This document shows, piece after piece, positions 35,131 to 44,669 of a DNA stretch of 64,000 nt (the first letter of the stretch is position 1; each line of letters opens with the position of its first letter). A program made the position numbers and the translations under genes. The stretch is from CAYJHC01 sp964369805 (GTDB lineage Bacteria > Bacillota > Clostridia > Peptostreptococcales > Anaerovoracaceae): positions 1 to 64,000 of the forward strand of contig CAYJFM010000001.1 in NCBI GenBank assembly GCA_964369805.1. Direction: 5' to 3'. The notes under the pieces were generated by a model that made no database searches, was not told the DNA's origin, and was given only the letters and a program-made list of their open reading frames with translations.

Positions 35131-35805
35131 ATGGAAATTATATGCAAAAATCTATCTGTGGGGTACAACAACATTCCATTACATAGCAATATAAATCTAA
35201 CTATCACCGCAGGGCAGTATGTATGTATTGTAGGCGAGAATGGTGCAGGAAAAAGCACCTTTATGAAAACGCTGTTAGGTTTGTTACCTCCAATTGAAGG
35301 AAGTATTACTATGGGAGAAAACCTATCAAGATTAGACGTCGGGTATCTTCCTCAACAAACGCAGACGCAAAAGGAATTTCCTGCATCTGTATACGAGGTT
35401 GTAATATCAGGATGCCTAAACAAGATGGGCTTTCGGCCTTTTTACAATAAAGCTGAACATCGATTAGCAAAAGGAATGCTAGAGAAACTAAACATCGGAA
35501 ATTTAAGTAAAAGGAGTTATAGTGAGTTGTCTGGTGGGCAACAACAACGAGTGTTACTAGCGAGAGCGCTGTGTGCAACAAACAAGGTATTACTATTGGA
35601 TGAACCTACGGCTGGATTAGATATTGCCACAACTAAGGAATTTTATAAATCAATAAAGCAACTGAATAAAGAAGGGATTACAATTATTATGATCACGCAT
35701 AATCTCAATGATGTAATTGATGATGCTGATTATGTGCTATGCATTAATGAAGTTGGTGTGAAGTGCATGGAGGTGGAAGACTACAAGGAGGGCATGGCTG
35801 TATGA
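35131..35805 (+). CDS. Metal ABC transporter ATPase (ZnuC-like)
   Basis: The 224-residue ATPase has Walker A GENGAGKST (about 35-43), signature LSGGQQQR (about 132-139) and Walker B VLLLDEPTAGLD (about 152-163), followed by the switch His in MITHNLND. It powers uptake by the adjacent permease. Its stop overlaps the permease start by ATGA. Confidence 0.93.
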   Translation: MEIICKNLSVGYNNIPLHSNINLTITAGQYVCIVGENGAGKSTFMKTLLGLLPPIEGSITMGENLSRLDVGYLPQQTQTQKEFPASVYEVVISGCLNKMGFRPFYNKAEHRLAKGMLEKLNIGNLSKRSYSELSGGQQQRVLLARALCATNKVLLLDEPTAGLDIATTKEFYKSIKQLNKEGITIIMITHNLNDVIDDADYVLCINEVGVKCMEVEDYKEGMAV

Positions 35806-36653
35806 TGTCTACATTAGTTGAATATTTATCATATCCATTCGTTATGCGAGCTTTGATTGTAGGTGTTCTTGTTGCCTTTTGTTCCTCTCTATTAGGAACA
35901 ACTTTGGTCTTGAAACGATTGTCGTATATTGGTGACGGTCTTTCCCATATTGCCTTTGGTGCTATCGCCATTGCTGGTGTGCTACATCTTGCAAATCAAG
36001 ATGTCTTGGTATTTCCAATTACTGCTCTTAGTGCTGTAATGTTGCTAAGAATTGGGCAAAATGCAAAGATCAATGGTGATGCTGCCATTGCGATGATGTC
36101 AGTTGGATCTTTGGCCGTTGGATACTTGCTTTTGAATGTGTTCAGCGTGTCCAGTAATTTGGCTGGGGATGTTTGTACCACCCTTTTTGGTTCTACATCT
36201 ATTTTAACCTTAACAGATAATGATGTAATGACTAGCTTAACTTTATCAGCTGTTGTGATTGTTGTGTTTATATTCTTTTATAATAAACTTTTTTCTGTTA
36301 CCTTTGACGAGTCATTTGCAAGGGCAACTGGCATAAAAGCAGATTTATATAACTTGTTGATTGCCATTACTATTTCTGCGGTGATAGTTGTAGCTATGAA
36401 TTTAGTAGGGTCCTTGCTTATCAGTGCTCTTGTGGTATTTCCATCGCTTTCTGCTATGCGCATTTTGAAAAATTTTAAAGGAGTTATTGTTTTATCATCT
36501 ATAATCTCAGTGGCTTGTGCCCTTATTGGAATTATTGTGTCAATTTTATATGGGACACCAGTAGGAAGCACTATTGTTGTTTTTGATATTATAGCCTTTA
36601 CTTTAGCTTGCGGGCTTTCTGCGGTAAAGTCATTACGAATAGGAGGAAAGTAA
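35802..36653 (+). CDS. Metal ABC transporter permease (ZnuB-like)
   Basis: The 283-residue ABC-3 family permease has about eight hydrophobic segments and the family blocks LKRLSYIGDGLSHIAFGAIA (about 37-56) and VGSLLISALVVFPSLSAMRI (about 203-222). The ATG at 35802 overlaps the stop of the ATPase gene, and its own stop overlaps the next ATG (TAATG), so the operon is tightly coupled. Confidence 0.92.
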   Translation: MMSTLVEYLSYPFVMRALIVGVLVAFCSSLLGTTLVLKRLSYIGDGLSHIAFGAIAIAGVLHLANQDVLVFPITALSAVMLLRIGQNAKINGDAAIAMMSVGSLAVGYLLLNVFSVSSNLAGDVCTTLFGSTSILTLTDNDVMTSLTLSAVVIVVFIFFYNKLFSVTFDESFARATGIKADLYNLLIAITISAVIVVAMNLVGSLLISALVVFPSLSAMRILKNFKGVIVLSSIISVACALIGIIVSILYGTPVGSTIVVFDIIAFTLACGLSAVKSLRIGGK

Positions 36654-37168
36654 TGAAATATAAATTTTTAATTTTAGTAATTGTAATGATACCTTTGCTG
36701 TCCGCATGTAGTCAAAATGATTCTGGAACGGCACCCCCAACACCGACTGATAATATAGAATCTGAGGAGAACACTGTCAACAGCGATCATTGGGATTACG
36801 GTATGGGGCTCGAAGATTTAGATGATTCTAAAGAGATAGACTTAACAACGATGAGCAGCACGATGGTATATAGCCATATTTACAATATGACTATTTCGCC
36901 AGAAGATTATTTAGGGAAAACCATCACTATGACTGGGGAATTTGTAGTTTATAAAGATCTTGAAAGTGGGGTTGTTTATACTGCTTGCTTAATTACGGAT
37001 GCATTGGCATGCTGTGTACAAGGATTAGAGTTTACTGTAGCAGAGGAACTTGTGTATCCAGGCGATTATCCAGAAGAAAATTCGAGTATCACAGTAAAGG
37101 GAACTTTTGAATTATACGAAGAGGATGGGGCTTCATATATGAGACTAGGAGAGGCAAGTATTATATAA
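36653..37168 (+). CDS. Lipoprotein of the metal-import operon
   Basis: The 171-residue lipoprotein has signal peptide MKYKFLILVIVMIPLL with lipobox LSAC (Cys about 19). After a Ser/Thr/Pro-rich spacer, a compact OB-like domain follows, with YLGKTITMTGEFVVYKD, a CLITDALACCVQGLEF segment holding three Cys residues near 107-117, and SITVKGTFELYEEDG. Similar 'ACC-QGLEF' domains occur at the C-terminus of YcgQ-like proteins near metal transport genes (recalled). The Cys residues could bind the imported metal. Its start overlaps the permease stop. No established function. Confidence 0.72.
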   Translation: MKYKFLILVIVMIPLLSACSQNDSGTAPPTPTDNIESEENTVNSDHWDYGMGLEDLDDSKEIDLTTMSSTMVYSHIYNMTISPEDYLGKTITMTGEFVVYKDLESGVVYTACLITDALACCVQGLEFTVAEELVYPGDYPEENSSITVKGTFELYEEDGASYMRLGEASII

Positions 37169-37198
37169 GCTTAGAAATATGTTTTGAAGAAATAAATT

Positions 37199-37233
37199 AA
37201 AGAGAGCGAAGTCTGAATGCTTCCCTCTCTTTT
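37199..37233. terminator. Bidirectional terminator after the Fur-Znu operon
   Basis: AAAGAGAG pairs with CTCTCTTT, with an inner GAAG/CTTC pairing. It lies between the plus-strand metal operon and the convergent agmatinase gene. Confidence 0.7.
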
Positions 37234-37271
37234 CTAAGGCTGAATAGAAACAGCACTTTTTTCTAGTTAAA

Positions 37272-38210
37272 CTACTTATTTCCAAATATGTAACCTAGGA
37301 AACTTACAACTAATAGCATAGCTGTATAGGCTGTTGGCTGTGTTTGAACATCAAGGTCTGGTGCAACCTCAACCATGTCAAAGCCGACCACAGTTTTGCT
37401 CTGAGCAATTTTCTTAAGCGCACCTTGAAGCTCTTTGAAGGTAAAGCCGTTTGGCTCTCCAGACACGCAACCTGATACAAGGCTGATATCAAGGGCATCT
37501 ATATCGATTGAAACATAGTATTCCAGATTGTCATCTAAAAGATCTGAAAATATTGTGTCTTGCTTTTCTCTATACTCTTCCACGCTAACTATTGTACATT
37601 TATCACTGTTTTTGCAATTGAAAGGCATATCTCTAAGGGTTCTGCCTCCAACATGAACTACCTTCTCAACGTTGTCCATTTCTAAAATATGTGAAAGAGG
37701 ATGTCCGTTAGTATATTTAAAGTTTTCTTCGATTGGCAAATCATCAAAATGTGCATCAAAGTATACTACCCCAATTTTTTTGTCTGAAAAAGCTCTAACT
37801 AATGGAAAACTTACTGTATGGTCACCACCAAGTGCTACCAAAAATTTTCCAGAATCTATGATGGTCTTTGCCATCTGAGTAGTACGGTCAAGGCTTCCTA
37901 CCACATCTGTTGGTATAATACTAACATCTCCAAAGTCTACTATAGATCCATTTGTAATTTCTTCTGCTAAATAGCATTTGTCATCATCTACATCATAAAT
38001 ACCTAGTGGACCCACTCGAAGCGACTGTTCTCTTATAGCATTTGCACAGAACCTTTGGCCTGCTTTATATGGACAGCCTTCGTCAAAAGGTACGCCCATC
38101 ACACCAATTCTGCAGTTCGTATTAGCTATATTAGCTATATTAATGTGCTCTGCTCTTAAAAAAGTTTTTATACCACAGTATGGATATAGTTCAAAATCTA
38201 TTGCTTTCAT
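37272..38210 (-). CDS. Agmatinase/arginase family ureohydrolase 2
   Basis: The 312-residue binuclear Mn enzyme shows the ureohydrolase motifs GGDHT (about 129-133), FDAHFDDLP (about 151-159) and SIDIDALD (about 234-241), which supply the metal ligands. The substrate loop differs from the sister enzyme at 39363: after FDAHFDD it reads TNGHPLSHI, and the usual GSPMRRA is absent. Such enzymes cut urea from agmatine, guanidinobutyrate or related guanidino compounds. It is the last gene of a minus-strand run with a YkvI transporter and another ureohydrolase. Confidence 0.86.
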   Translation of the reverse strand: MKAIDFELYPYCGIKTFLRAEHINIANIANTNCRIGVMGVPFDEGCPYKAGQRFCANAIREQSLRVGPLGIYDVDDDKCYLAEEITNGSIVDFGDVSIIPTDVVGSLDRTTQMAKTIIDSGKFLVALGGDHTVSFPLVRAFSDKKIGVVYFDAHFDDLPIEENFKYTNGHPLSHILEMDNVEKVVHVGGRTLRDMPFNCKNSDKCTIVSVEEYREKQDTIFSDLLDDNLEYYVSIDIDALDISLVSGCVSGEPNGFTFKELQGALKKIAQSKTVVGFDMVEVAPDLDVQTQPTAYTAMLLVVSFLGYIFGNK

Positions 38211-38235
38211 GTTGCCTCCTTCGCTTAGAAAACTA

Positions 38236-39351
38236 TTATTTTATATTTTTATCTAAAGCCTTGCTTGCTCTAAAGACTTTAATATCTTTTATAATAACGA
38301 GCAAAACTATTACCATTCCAGTATAACCATAAAATACATATACATAGTTGAATAATTGGTCATAAGGTAATATTGTGCTTGTTAATGTTGCTAATGAAAT
38401 AGCAATAACTGCAAATAGTTTAAAGTTTTTAGTTTTGTCTTTAAAGAACATTGTTGTAAGAACAAGAAACTCTGGTACTGCTGAAGTGTATATTGCACAG
38501 AAGATACAAGCGATAAAAGCAATTGCAAAAAGCTGTGAAATTTCAGCTGCTATGAATAAGGTCGGTATTAGAGATTGAGAAACTTCGCCGTAATTACAGA
38601 AAAATGCTGTTAATATTAGAGCTAGCGAGACTCCGTAAAGCGTAACTGCTATTGTTCCTCCAAGGACTAAAGTTTTATTATCGCCACCAAGCTTAGAGCC
38701 TATACGTGCCATAAAAGGCGCAGCTACAATTGGAGCCCAAGTTGCGTAGTTAATACCAGCATCAACCCAGGTAGCACCGATTCTAAATTGATCAGCTGAG
38801 GTTGCCATTGCAACACCTTCTGAAAAGCCAGAGAAATTTTGCGAAATGTATACTAGAGACGTAATCATTGCAATGATTACAATCAAGAAAGAAACCTTGC
38901 TAATGATATTAACTACCCCTTGGAAACCTGTTAGAATAGTTATAATACAAAGGATACCAAGTATTACATTTCCAACAAAAACAGGGGTTCCAAATTGTTG
39001 ATTAAGGGAAGAGCCAAAGGCAGAAATAAGAGTAGTTGGCGATAAAAATGTAAAAGCTATTGCCATTACGAATAGGACCTTACTACCATACTTGCCAGCA
39101 TAGTACCTGTAAACATCCATATTAGTTTCAAAATCTTCTCTGCGGCCAGCCTTCATAAAAGATACAGCAGTGTAACCATGAATAGCCATACCTATAATAA
39201 TTCCAAAGTATCCCATAATTCCAAAGCCGCCAAAGTTTTGTAACGAGTCTTGCCCAGATGCAAAGCCAGCACCCATGCACCATGCCATATATGTGCCGCC
39301 AATAACCAAAGCGATTTTAAGAGAGAACTTATTGTTTGTATTTTCAATCAT
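38236..39351 (-). CDS. YkvI family membrane transporter
   Basis: The 371-residue polytopic protein belongs to the YkvI branch of the amino-acid/polyamine/organocation superfamily. It has about ten hydrophobic segments and GGTYMAWCMGAGFASGQDSL in the first helix (about 18-37). The substrate of this family is unknown. Its place between two agmatinase-type genes, 11 and 25 bp away, suggests that it carries a guanidino compound or its product. Confidence 0.8.
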   Translation of the reverse strand: MIENTNNKFSLKIALVIGGTYMAWCMGAGFASGQDSLQNFGGFGIMGYFGIIIGMAIHGYTAVSFMKAGRREDFETNMDVYRYYAGKYGSKVLFVMAIAFTFLSPTTLISAFGSSLNQQFGTPVFVGNVILGILCIITILTGFQGVVNIISKVSFLIVIIAMITSLVYISQNFSGFSEGVAMATSADQFRIGATWVDAGINYATWAPIVAAPFMARIGSKLGGDNKTLVLGGTIAVTLYGVSLALILTAFFCNYGEVSQSLIPTLFIAAEISQLFAIAFIACIFCAIYTSAVPEFLVLTTMFFKDKTKNFKLFAVIAISLATLTSTILPYDQLFNYVYVFYGYTGMVIVLLVIIKDIKVFRASKALDKNIK

Positions 39352-39362
39352 CTTACTTCTCC

Positions 39363-40331
39363 TTACTTTCTATATTTCCAAATAAAAGATAGCATTTCTA
39401 ACATTAAGGCTGCTGCGTACATTGAAGTACTTTCGTTTTGATCATATTGTGGACATACTTCAACTAGATCGAAACCTACAACTTTACCTTTTTTATTTAT
39501 CCCCTCAAACAGCTCAGTCAACTCCTCATATTGAAAACCAAAAGGCACAGGAGAACCGCAGCCAGGGGCAAGTGATTGATCCATCCCATCTATGTCAAAT
39601 GAAACATAATAGTGCTTAGCATCAGGAATGATATCAAGAACCTTCTTAATACCGGCCTCTCTAACTTGCTTCATATTCATAATAATATTTCCATATTCTC
39701 TTGCATCTTTCCAATCACTAGACTGAGAACTTCCAATGCCACGCATACCTAGCTGGACAATTTGGCCAATATGCTCCATTTCGGAAGCTCTACGCATTGG
39801 ACTTCCTTGTCCCTCAGTTACGCCAGCAGCGCTATTTGTAAAGTCAAGATGCGCATCAATATGTATAACACAGATGTCTTTATATTTATCGAAGCCTCTA
39901 AGAACTGGAATAGTAATAGCATGGTCACCACCGATGGTAAAAGGGATTGCACCACGTTCTACTATTTTTCTGATTGCGGCTTCACAGTTCTCAAATGACT
40001 GTTTGTAATCAGTATGAATAACATCTACATCTCCAACATCAACAACTTTCCAATTCTTATCCATATAGACTTCTTCATCTAATGGGTTAAACCATCCTTC
40101 GTAAGCATAGCAGTTAAATGTGGACGCTTCTCGGATGGCTCTAGGAGCATATCTTGCTCCTGACCTTACAGCTGTTCCAAGATCGTAAGGCATACCAAGT
40201 ACGGCAACATCTGCATCTAGCTCGTCTAAATTATCTTCATAGGGAGCCTTTAGGAAGGTTGATATTCCCACATAAGGGTTATGCATTGAGCGTTCTGGGT
40301 TTGTTGTAAAACCCCAATTTTGAATTAACAT
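39363..40331 (-). CDS. Agmatinase/arginase family ureohydrolase 1
   Basis: The 322-residue enzyme has MPYDLGTAVRSGARYAPRAI (about 48-67), GGDHAI (about 131-136), IDAHLDF (about 154-160), GSPMRRASEMEHI near 171 and SFDIDGMD (about 241-248). All metal ligands are kept. It hydrolyses a guanidino substrate to an amine plus urea. The GSPMRR loop is the common agmatinase/guanidinobutyrase form. AGGAGG lies upstream of the ATG. It is co-directional with the YkvI transporter and the second ureohydrolase. Confidence 0.9.
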   Translation of the reverse strand: MLIQNWGFTTNPERSMHNPYVGISTFLKAPYEDNLDELDADVAVLGMPYDLGTAVRSGARYAPRAIREASTFNCYAYEGWFNPLDEEVYMDKNWKVVDVGDVDVIHTDYKQSFENCEAAIRKIVERGAIPFTIGGDHAITIPVLRGFDKYKDICVIHIDAHLDFTNSAAGVTEGQGSPMRRASEMEHIGQIVQLGMRGIGSSQSSDWKDAREYGNIIMNMKQVREAGIKKVLDIIPDAKHYYVSFDIDGMDQSLAPGCGSPVPFGFQYEELTELFEGINKKGKVVGFDLVEVCPQYDQNESTSMYAAALMLEMLSFIWKYRK

Positions 40332-40481
40332 TTTTACCTCCTTATCAATAACAACAATGTTTTCATTAAGAATATATAAATTTGCACAAAAAAATAACCC
40401 GACATTTTACACAGTAAACTGACGAGTTTATATATTTTATTCCTTATTTACAGATAATTATGGCTGATTTTTAGATAAAAT

Positions 40482-41666
40482 CTAATGTTTAACGAAGATA
40501 GTAGAGACATCTACTGACGATAGGTTGGAAATAAGGAATGACTTGTTATTTGACTCCTTAGACTTAATCCTAATAGAGGTACCTTGAATAATGGAAATAT
40601 TATCGTAGGAAGTAGCAATTACTTGGAAAGAGCATTTTCCGTCGATGAAGTACAAATCCCCATCAGTACCTTCTAATACTTTTACTCCAGGAGCATACTC
40701 CGAAAGACCATTAATAGTAAAATGTTGAGTTTCTACTTGCAAAAAATCCTCTAAAAGTAGCCTTGTGTTTAGTAGGGTGAATTTAAAATGAGGTATTGCG
40801 TTAGCTTTTCTAAAAGCAGCAGGGGAGCAACCCAGATAAGTTTTGATTGCTTTGTAAAAATACTTATCACTAGAAAATCCCGATTTTTCTACTATTTCAC
40901 TGATAGTGTAGTCTGAATTAAGCAATAAGGATACAGATAGTACAGTCCTATAATAGGACAATATAGATTGGAAGGTTTGATCAAACTTGGCATGAAACTC
41001 TGCTGATAAATACGTTGAAGTAATATGAGTGAAGCTGCTTATGTCGCTCAAAGTAATTTTATTAGAGATGTTTTGTAATATATATTTATCAACTTGAATA
41101 AACCTTTCTGCATCTCTAGACTGGATACCTGGAATTGCATATAGATTTTCACGGATATCATCAAAATTCATAATTAGGAAATCAAAGACTTCTCTACAGG
41201 AGTCTTCAGATCTAAAGTTAGAGACAGTATAATTATGAGAAGAGGAGAGGAGTCTCTCAGCTTCTCTGGAATACTCTTCTTGAAAATCAAGGAACAAAAC
41301 TTTTAGCTTTTCTTTTAGGCTAGAGACGCTTTTTTTTCTACGCTCTTTAGAAAAATTCACATTCATAAAAAAAGCAGTAATACCAATATTAATGTTCTTG
41401 TACAGGATATCTGAATCCCATTCGACACAAAGCTCTTGAGGTATAGTTATTAGTATTACCTCATTACCAGGAGTCCCTGAAACTTGTACGGGTTCATTAA
41501 TGTTGATAACCTCAACTTCATCTGAAGAAATATTTATACTTCCTCCTATAACGTCAAGAGTGATTTCGCCGCTGATTACCCATAAAAGCCTTAGCGAAGG
41601 GGCACAGTGAAATGACATTTTTTCAATTGAGACTACCTCAATATTAAAGGTATTACTGCTTCTCAT
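40482..41666 (-). CDS. AraC family transcriptional regulator
   Basis: The 394-residue protein has an N-terminal cupin-like sensory part (about 15-85), a linker, and an AraC-type double helix-turn-helix in the middle (about 190-290, with ITLSDISSFTHITSTYLSAEF and YTISEIVEKSGFSSDKYFYKAI). About 100 further residues form a beta-rich C-terminal domain, unusual for AraC proteins, which normally end with the DNA-binding domain. It lies between the hydantoinase and agmatinase genes and probably controls one or both. Confidence 0.85.
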   Translation of the reverse strand: MRSSNTFNIEVVSIEKMSFHCAPSLRLLWVISGEITLDVIGGSINISSDEVEVININEPVQVSGTPGNEVILITIPQELCVEWDSDILYKNINIGITAFFMNVNFSKERRKKSVSSLKEKLKVLFLDFQEEYSREAERLLSSSHNYTVSNFRSEDSCREVFDFLIMNFDDIRENLYAIPGIQSRDAERFIQVDKYILQNISNKITLSDISSFTHITSTYLSAEFHAKFDQTFQSILSYYRTVLSVSLLLNSDYTISEIVEKSGFSSDKYFYKAIKTYLGCSPAAFRKANAIPHFKFTLLNTRLLLEDFLQVETQHFTINGLSEYAPGVKVLEGTDGDLYFIDGKCSFQVIATSYDNISIIQGTSIRIKSKESNNKSFLISNLSSVDVSTIFVKH

Positions 41667-41685
41667 AATATAGTCCTTTTATACT

Positions 41686-43074
41686 CTATTTATACATCAG
41701 ACCAAAAGGCTTACCTTTTATAAGTTTTCCTTGGCCTTGAGTTCCAATGTATTCACCATTTTCAACCACAACTTCTCCACGAAGAAGAACCGTTTCGACC
41801 TTACCCTTTTTTGGCATTCCTTCATAAGAGCAATAGTCAACACCTTGCAGGGAGCCCTCATTAGTAAAATAACCTTTATAGCTTGGATCAAAAATAACTA
41901 GGTCGGCATCATAACCAATACTTATGTGACCTTTACAATAATCAATCCCATTATTTTTTGCAGGTGTGGTTGCAAAAAGATCAACTAACTTCTGTCTAGA
42001 TATTTTACCTTCTTCAACACCATATGTCCATAGAACTTCTAACCTATTTTCCAATCCTGGTGCTCCATTAGGAATCATTCTGAAATCATCAATGCCCATG
42101 TGCTTTTGCTTGGACCAGTTAAATCCACAGTGGTCTGAACTGATTGAGTTTAGATCTCCGTTGTTCAAACCTCTCCAAAGTTCATCAAACTGGTCTGAGG
42201 TTCTTAGCGCAGGAGAGCAAACATATTTTGCTCCTTCGAAGTTAGGCTTAGCAAGATTTTCGATATCTAAAGTTAAGTAGTGAGAACAGGTTTCACCACA
42301 TACTGGTTGACCTTTTCCTCTTGCTAGGGTAATTTCATCAAGGGCTTCTTTGCAAGAAACATGAACTACGTAAAGTGGAGCGCCTGCAAGCTCAGCTAAA
42401 TAGATAGCTCTTTTTGTTGCCTCAGCCTCAACTACAGGAGGTCTTGAAACGGCATGGTAGTATGGAGATGTATCACCTTTTGCTACGCAATTTTTTTGCA
42501 AAACATCTATGGCATCAGCATTTTCAGCGTGTACCATTACAGTAATCCCAGCTTTTTTACCTTCCATTAGAGCCTTAAGGATAGCATCATCATCTGCATG
42601 AAAAAACATCCCTTTATATGCCATAAAGAGTTTCATTGTTGGATATCCAGCTTCTGCAAGCATTGGAATTTCCTCGATTACTTCATCTCTTGGATCAGTC
42701 ATTACAGAGTGGAATGAGTAGTCAACCATTGCAATACCATCTACATTTTCTCTTCTATAATCTTCTATCGAATCAACAAGCCCCTTATCCTTAACTTGAT
42801 TAACAAACTCTATTAAAGTTGTAGTTCCTCCAAGAGCAGCTGCATTTGAAGTTTCGAAACCTCTCACTTGCTCTCCGAAAAAATTGAAAGAGAAATGTAC
42901 ATGTTGGTCAACTCCGCCAGGTAAAACATATTTCCCTGTAGCATCAATAACTTTATCAGCCTCAACCTCTAGGCCATCTCCGATTTGCAAAATAGTGCCA
43001 TCTCCAGTTAGGATATCACCTGTGTATTCGTTTTCACTGGTTACAATAGTAGCATTTTTTATTAACGTTTTCAT
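41686..43074 (-). CDS. Dihydropyrimidinase/D-hydantoinase
   Basis: The 462-residue cyclic amidohydrolase has the metal motif GVDQHVHF (about 56-63), the lysine for carboxylation in YPTMKLFMAYKG (about 140-151), MVHAENAD near 183 and VCGETCSHYLTLD near 275. It opens hydantoin or dihydropyrimidine rings to N-carbamoyl products. The next gene upstream is an N-carbamoyl-amino-acid-hydrolase-like enzyme, giving a two-step route to an amino acid or beta-amino acid. I prefer the ATG at 43074, since AAAGGAAG overlaps the ATG at 43080. Confidence 0.92.
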   Translation of the reverse strand: MKTLIKNATIVTSENEYTGDILTGDGTILQIGDGLEVEADKVIDATGKYVLPGGVDQHVHFSFNFFGEQVRGFETSNAAALGGTTTLIEFVNQVKDKGLVDSIEDYRRENVDGIAMVDYSFHSVMTDPRDEVIEEIPMLAEAGYPTMKLFMAYKGMFFHADDDAILKALMEGKKAGITVMVHAENADAIDVLQKNCVAKGDTSPYYHAVSRPPVVEAEATKRAIYLAELAGAPLYVVHVSCKEALDEITLARGKGQPVCGETCSHYLTLDIENLAKPNFEGAKYVCSPALRTSDQFDELWRGLNNGDLNSISSDHCGFNWSKQKHMGIDDFRMIPNGAPGLENRLEVLWTYGVEEGKISRQKLVDLFATTPAKNNGIDYCKGHISIGYDADLVIFDPSYKGYFTNEGSLQGVDYCSYEGMPKKGKVETVLLRGEVVVENGEYIGTQGQGKLIKGKPFGLMYK

Positions 43075-43141
43075 TTTCATCTTCCTTTCATATTAAAGTT
43101 TAGTATGCTTGTTTTATACTTACCTTGCAAAGTGAGCTAGT

Positions 43142-44383
43142 TTATATGCAAAGTTTTAGTACGGTATTAAATAGTAGCTGTACGCCCATATATATGTGAC
43201 GCCCTTCAGTAAACTCTTCAGGGGCGTGACTAATTCCATCTTTGCTAGGAACGAATATCATTCCTACTGAAGTGATCTCGGACATCATAGCTGCATCATG
43301 AACAGCTCCGCTATTGATAGAAATGTATGAATCTGTTAAATTTTTTGCAGATTCTTCAATAGTAGAGATGATTTTAGGATCAAGCTTTACACATTGAGAG
43401 CTACCTAGTATGTCAGTTTGAGTTTTGAAGCCATAGTTTTTTTCCAATAAAACAAGTTCGTCCTCAAGGAGTTGGCAAAATTTCTTGATTCCAGACTCCT
43501 CAATATCTCTAACATCAACGTTAAAGCTCACGACTTTTGGTATCACATTAGATGCGTTAGGTTCGCATTTTATGTAGCCAACAGTTGCGACAGTTGTATC
43601 AGAGATTTGCTGGGATGCGATAGCTTCGATTTTGCATATAAGCTTGCTTGCAGCCACGAGGGGATCAAGTCTTAAATTCATTGGAGTAGAGCCTGCATGA
43701 TTTGAGGTTCCTTCAATAGTTATGGACAAAGTCTTCATTCCAGCGATGGCATTAACAATTCCAACAGATTTACTTAGCCGATCAAGGATGATGCCTTGTT
43801 CAATGTGAAGCTCAATCATAGCAAATATGCTACCCTTGTCAATTTTACAGGAATAGACGTCTCTGGGGTTAAGGCCAAATTCTTCGATTAATTGGCTGGC
43901 AGGGATGCCGTCAGAGGATGTAAGCGAGTCTAAATATTCAGGGCTCACCGCGCCCACGAGGGCTTTGCTACCAAGCATGGTGGTACCAAAATTTGATCCT
44001 TCTTCTTCAGCAAAAATCATGACCTTTAGAGTTCTTTTAGGAATTATTTTGTTATCTTTTAGGGCGAAGAAAATTTCTATTCCTCCAACAACTCCTAGGA
44101 TACCATCGAATTTTCCGCCATTTCTTACACTATCTAGATGAGAACCAACAATCAATGGTTTAAGGGCGGGATCTGTGCCTACATAGGTAAAGGTTAAATT
44201 TCCAATAGCATCAGTATTGTTTGTTATGCCTAGACCTAATCCATCGACTAACTCTATAAGATAGTTACGTGCCTCTCGATCTTCATGGCTATATGAAAAT
44301 CGGGTAACTCCAGGATCGTCACATAGAGAATAAGCAGCTATATCATCTATAATAGAAAGAATTCTACTTTCTGAGACATTCAT
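43142..44383 (-). CDS. Zn-dependent M20 hydrolase (N-carbamoyl-L-amino-acid hydrolase/allantoate amidohydrolase-like)
   Basis: The 413-residue M20 enzyme has the first metal motif GSHLDSVRNGGKFDG (about 82-96), the acid pair in IFAEEEGSNFG (about 120-130), IELHIEQG near 186 and a C-terminal HDAAMMSEI. These are diagnostic of HyuC, AllC and beta-ureidopropionase enzymes. It removes a carbamoyl or ureido group as CO2 and ammonia. Together with the neighbouring hydantoinase it completes ring degradation. ATG at 44383 follows AAAGGAGG; the longer frame to 44410 covers that site. Confidence 0.9.
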   Translation of the reverse strand: MNVSESRILSIIDDIAAYSLCDDPGVTRFSYSHEDREARNYLIELVDGLGLGITNNTDAIGNLTFTYVGTDPALKPLIVGSHLDSVRNGGKFDGILGVVGGIEIFFALKDNKIIPKRTLKVMIFAEEEGSNFGTTMLGSKALVGAVSPEYLDSLTSSDGIPASQLIEEFGLNPRDVYSCKIDKGSIFAMIELHIEQGIILDRLSKSVGIVNAIAGMKTLSITIEGTSNHAGSTPMNLRLDPLVAASKLICKIEAIASQQISDTTVATVGYIKCEPNASNVIPKVVSFNVDVRDIEESGIKKFCQLLEDELVLLEKNYGFKTQTDILGSSQCVKLDPKIISTIEESAKNLTDSYISINSGAVHDAAMMSEITSVGMIFVPSKDGISHAPEEFTEGRHIYMGVQLLFNTVLKLCI

Positions 44384-44592
44384 ATAATTTACCTCCTTTA
44401 GTTTGCACATACATTTTATTTTAAAACAATTGCAAAATCAAGAAGATAAGCAGTTTGAAAGGGGAAAGTGCTAAAGTAATAATAAGTTTGCTATAAAAAT
44501 AATCGAAAGCGGCAAAAAAATAATAAAAAAAAGTAGTACTTTGCGTTAAATTTTGACTATTTAGCTTGGTTTTTCCATAAATTAAAATTTGC

Positions 44593-44621
44593 TTGAAATA
44601 CTAAAATTCTGAATGTATAAT
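44593..44621 (+). promoter_or_regulatory. Promoter of the EF-G-like gene
   Basis: TTGAAA (44593-44598), 17-bp spacer, TATAAT (44616-44621), then AGGAGG at about 44657 before the ATG at 44670. The frame extension to 44613 overlaps the -10 box and is not translated. Confidence 0.75.
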
Positions 44622-44669
44622 TTAGTAAATTTATTTGTAAACACAGAAACAAAGTTAGGAGGTCTAGTT

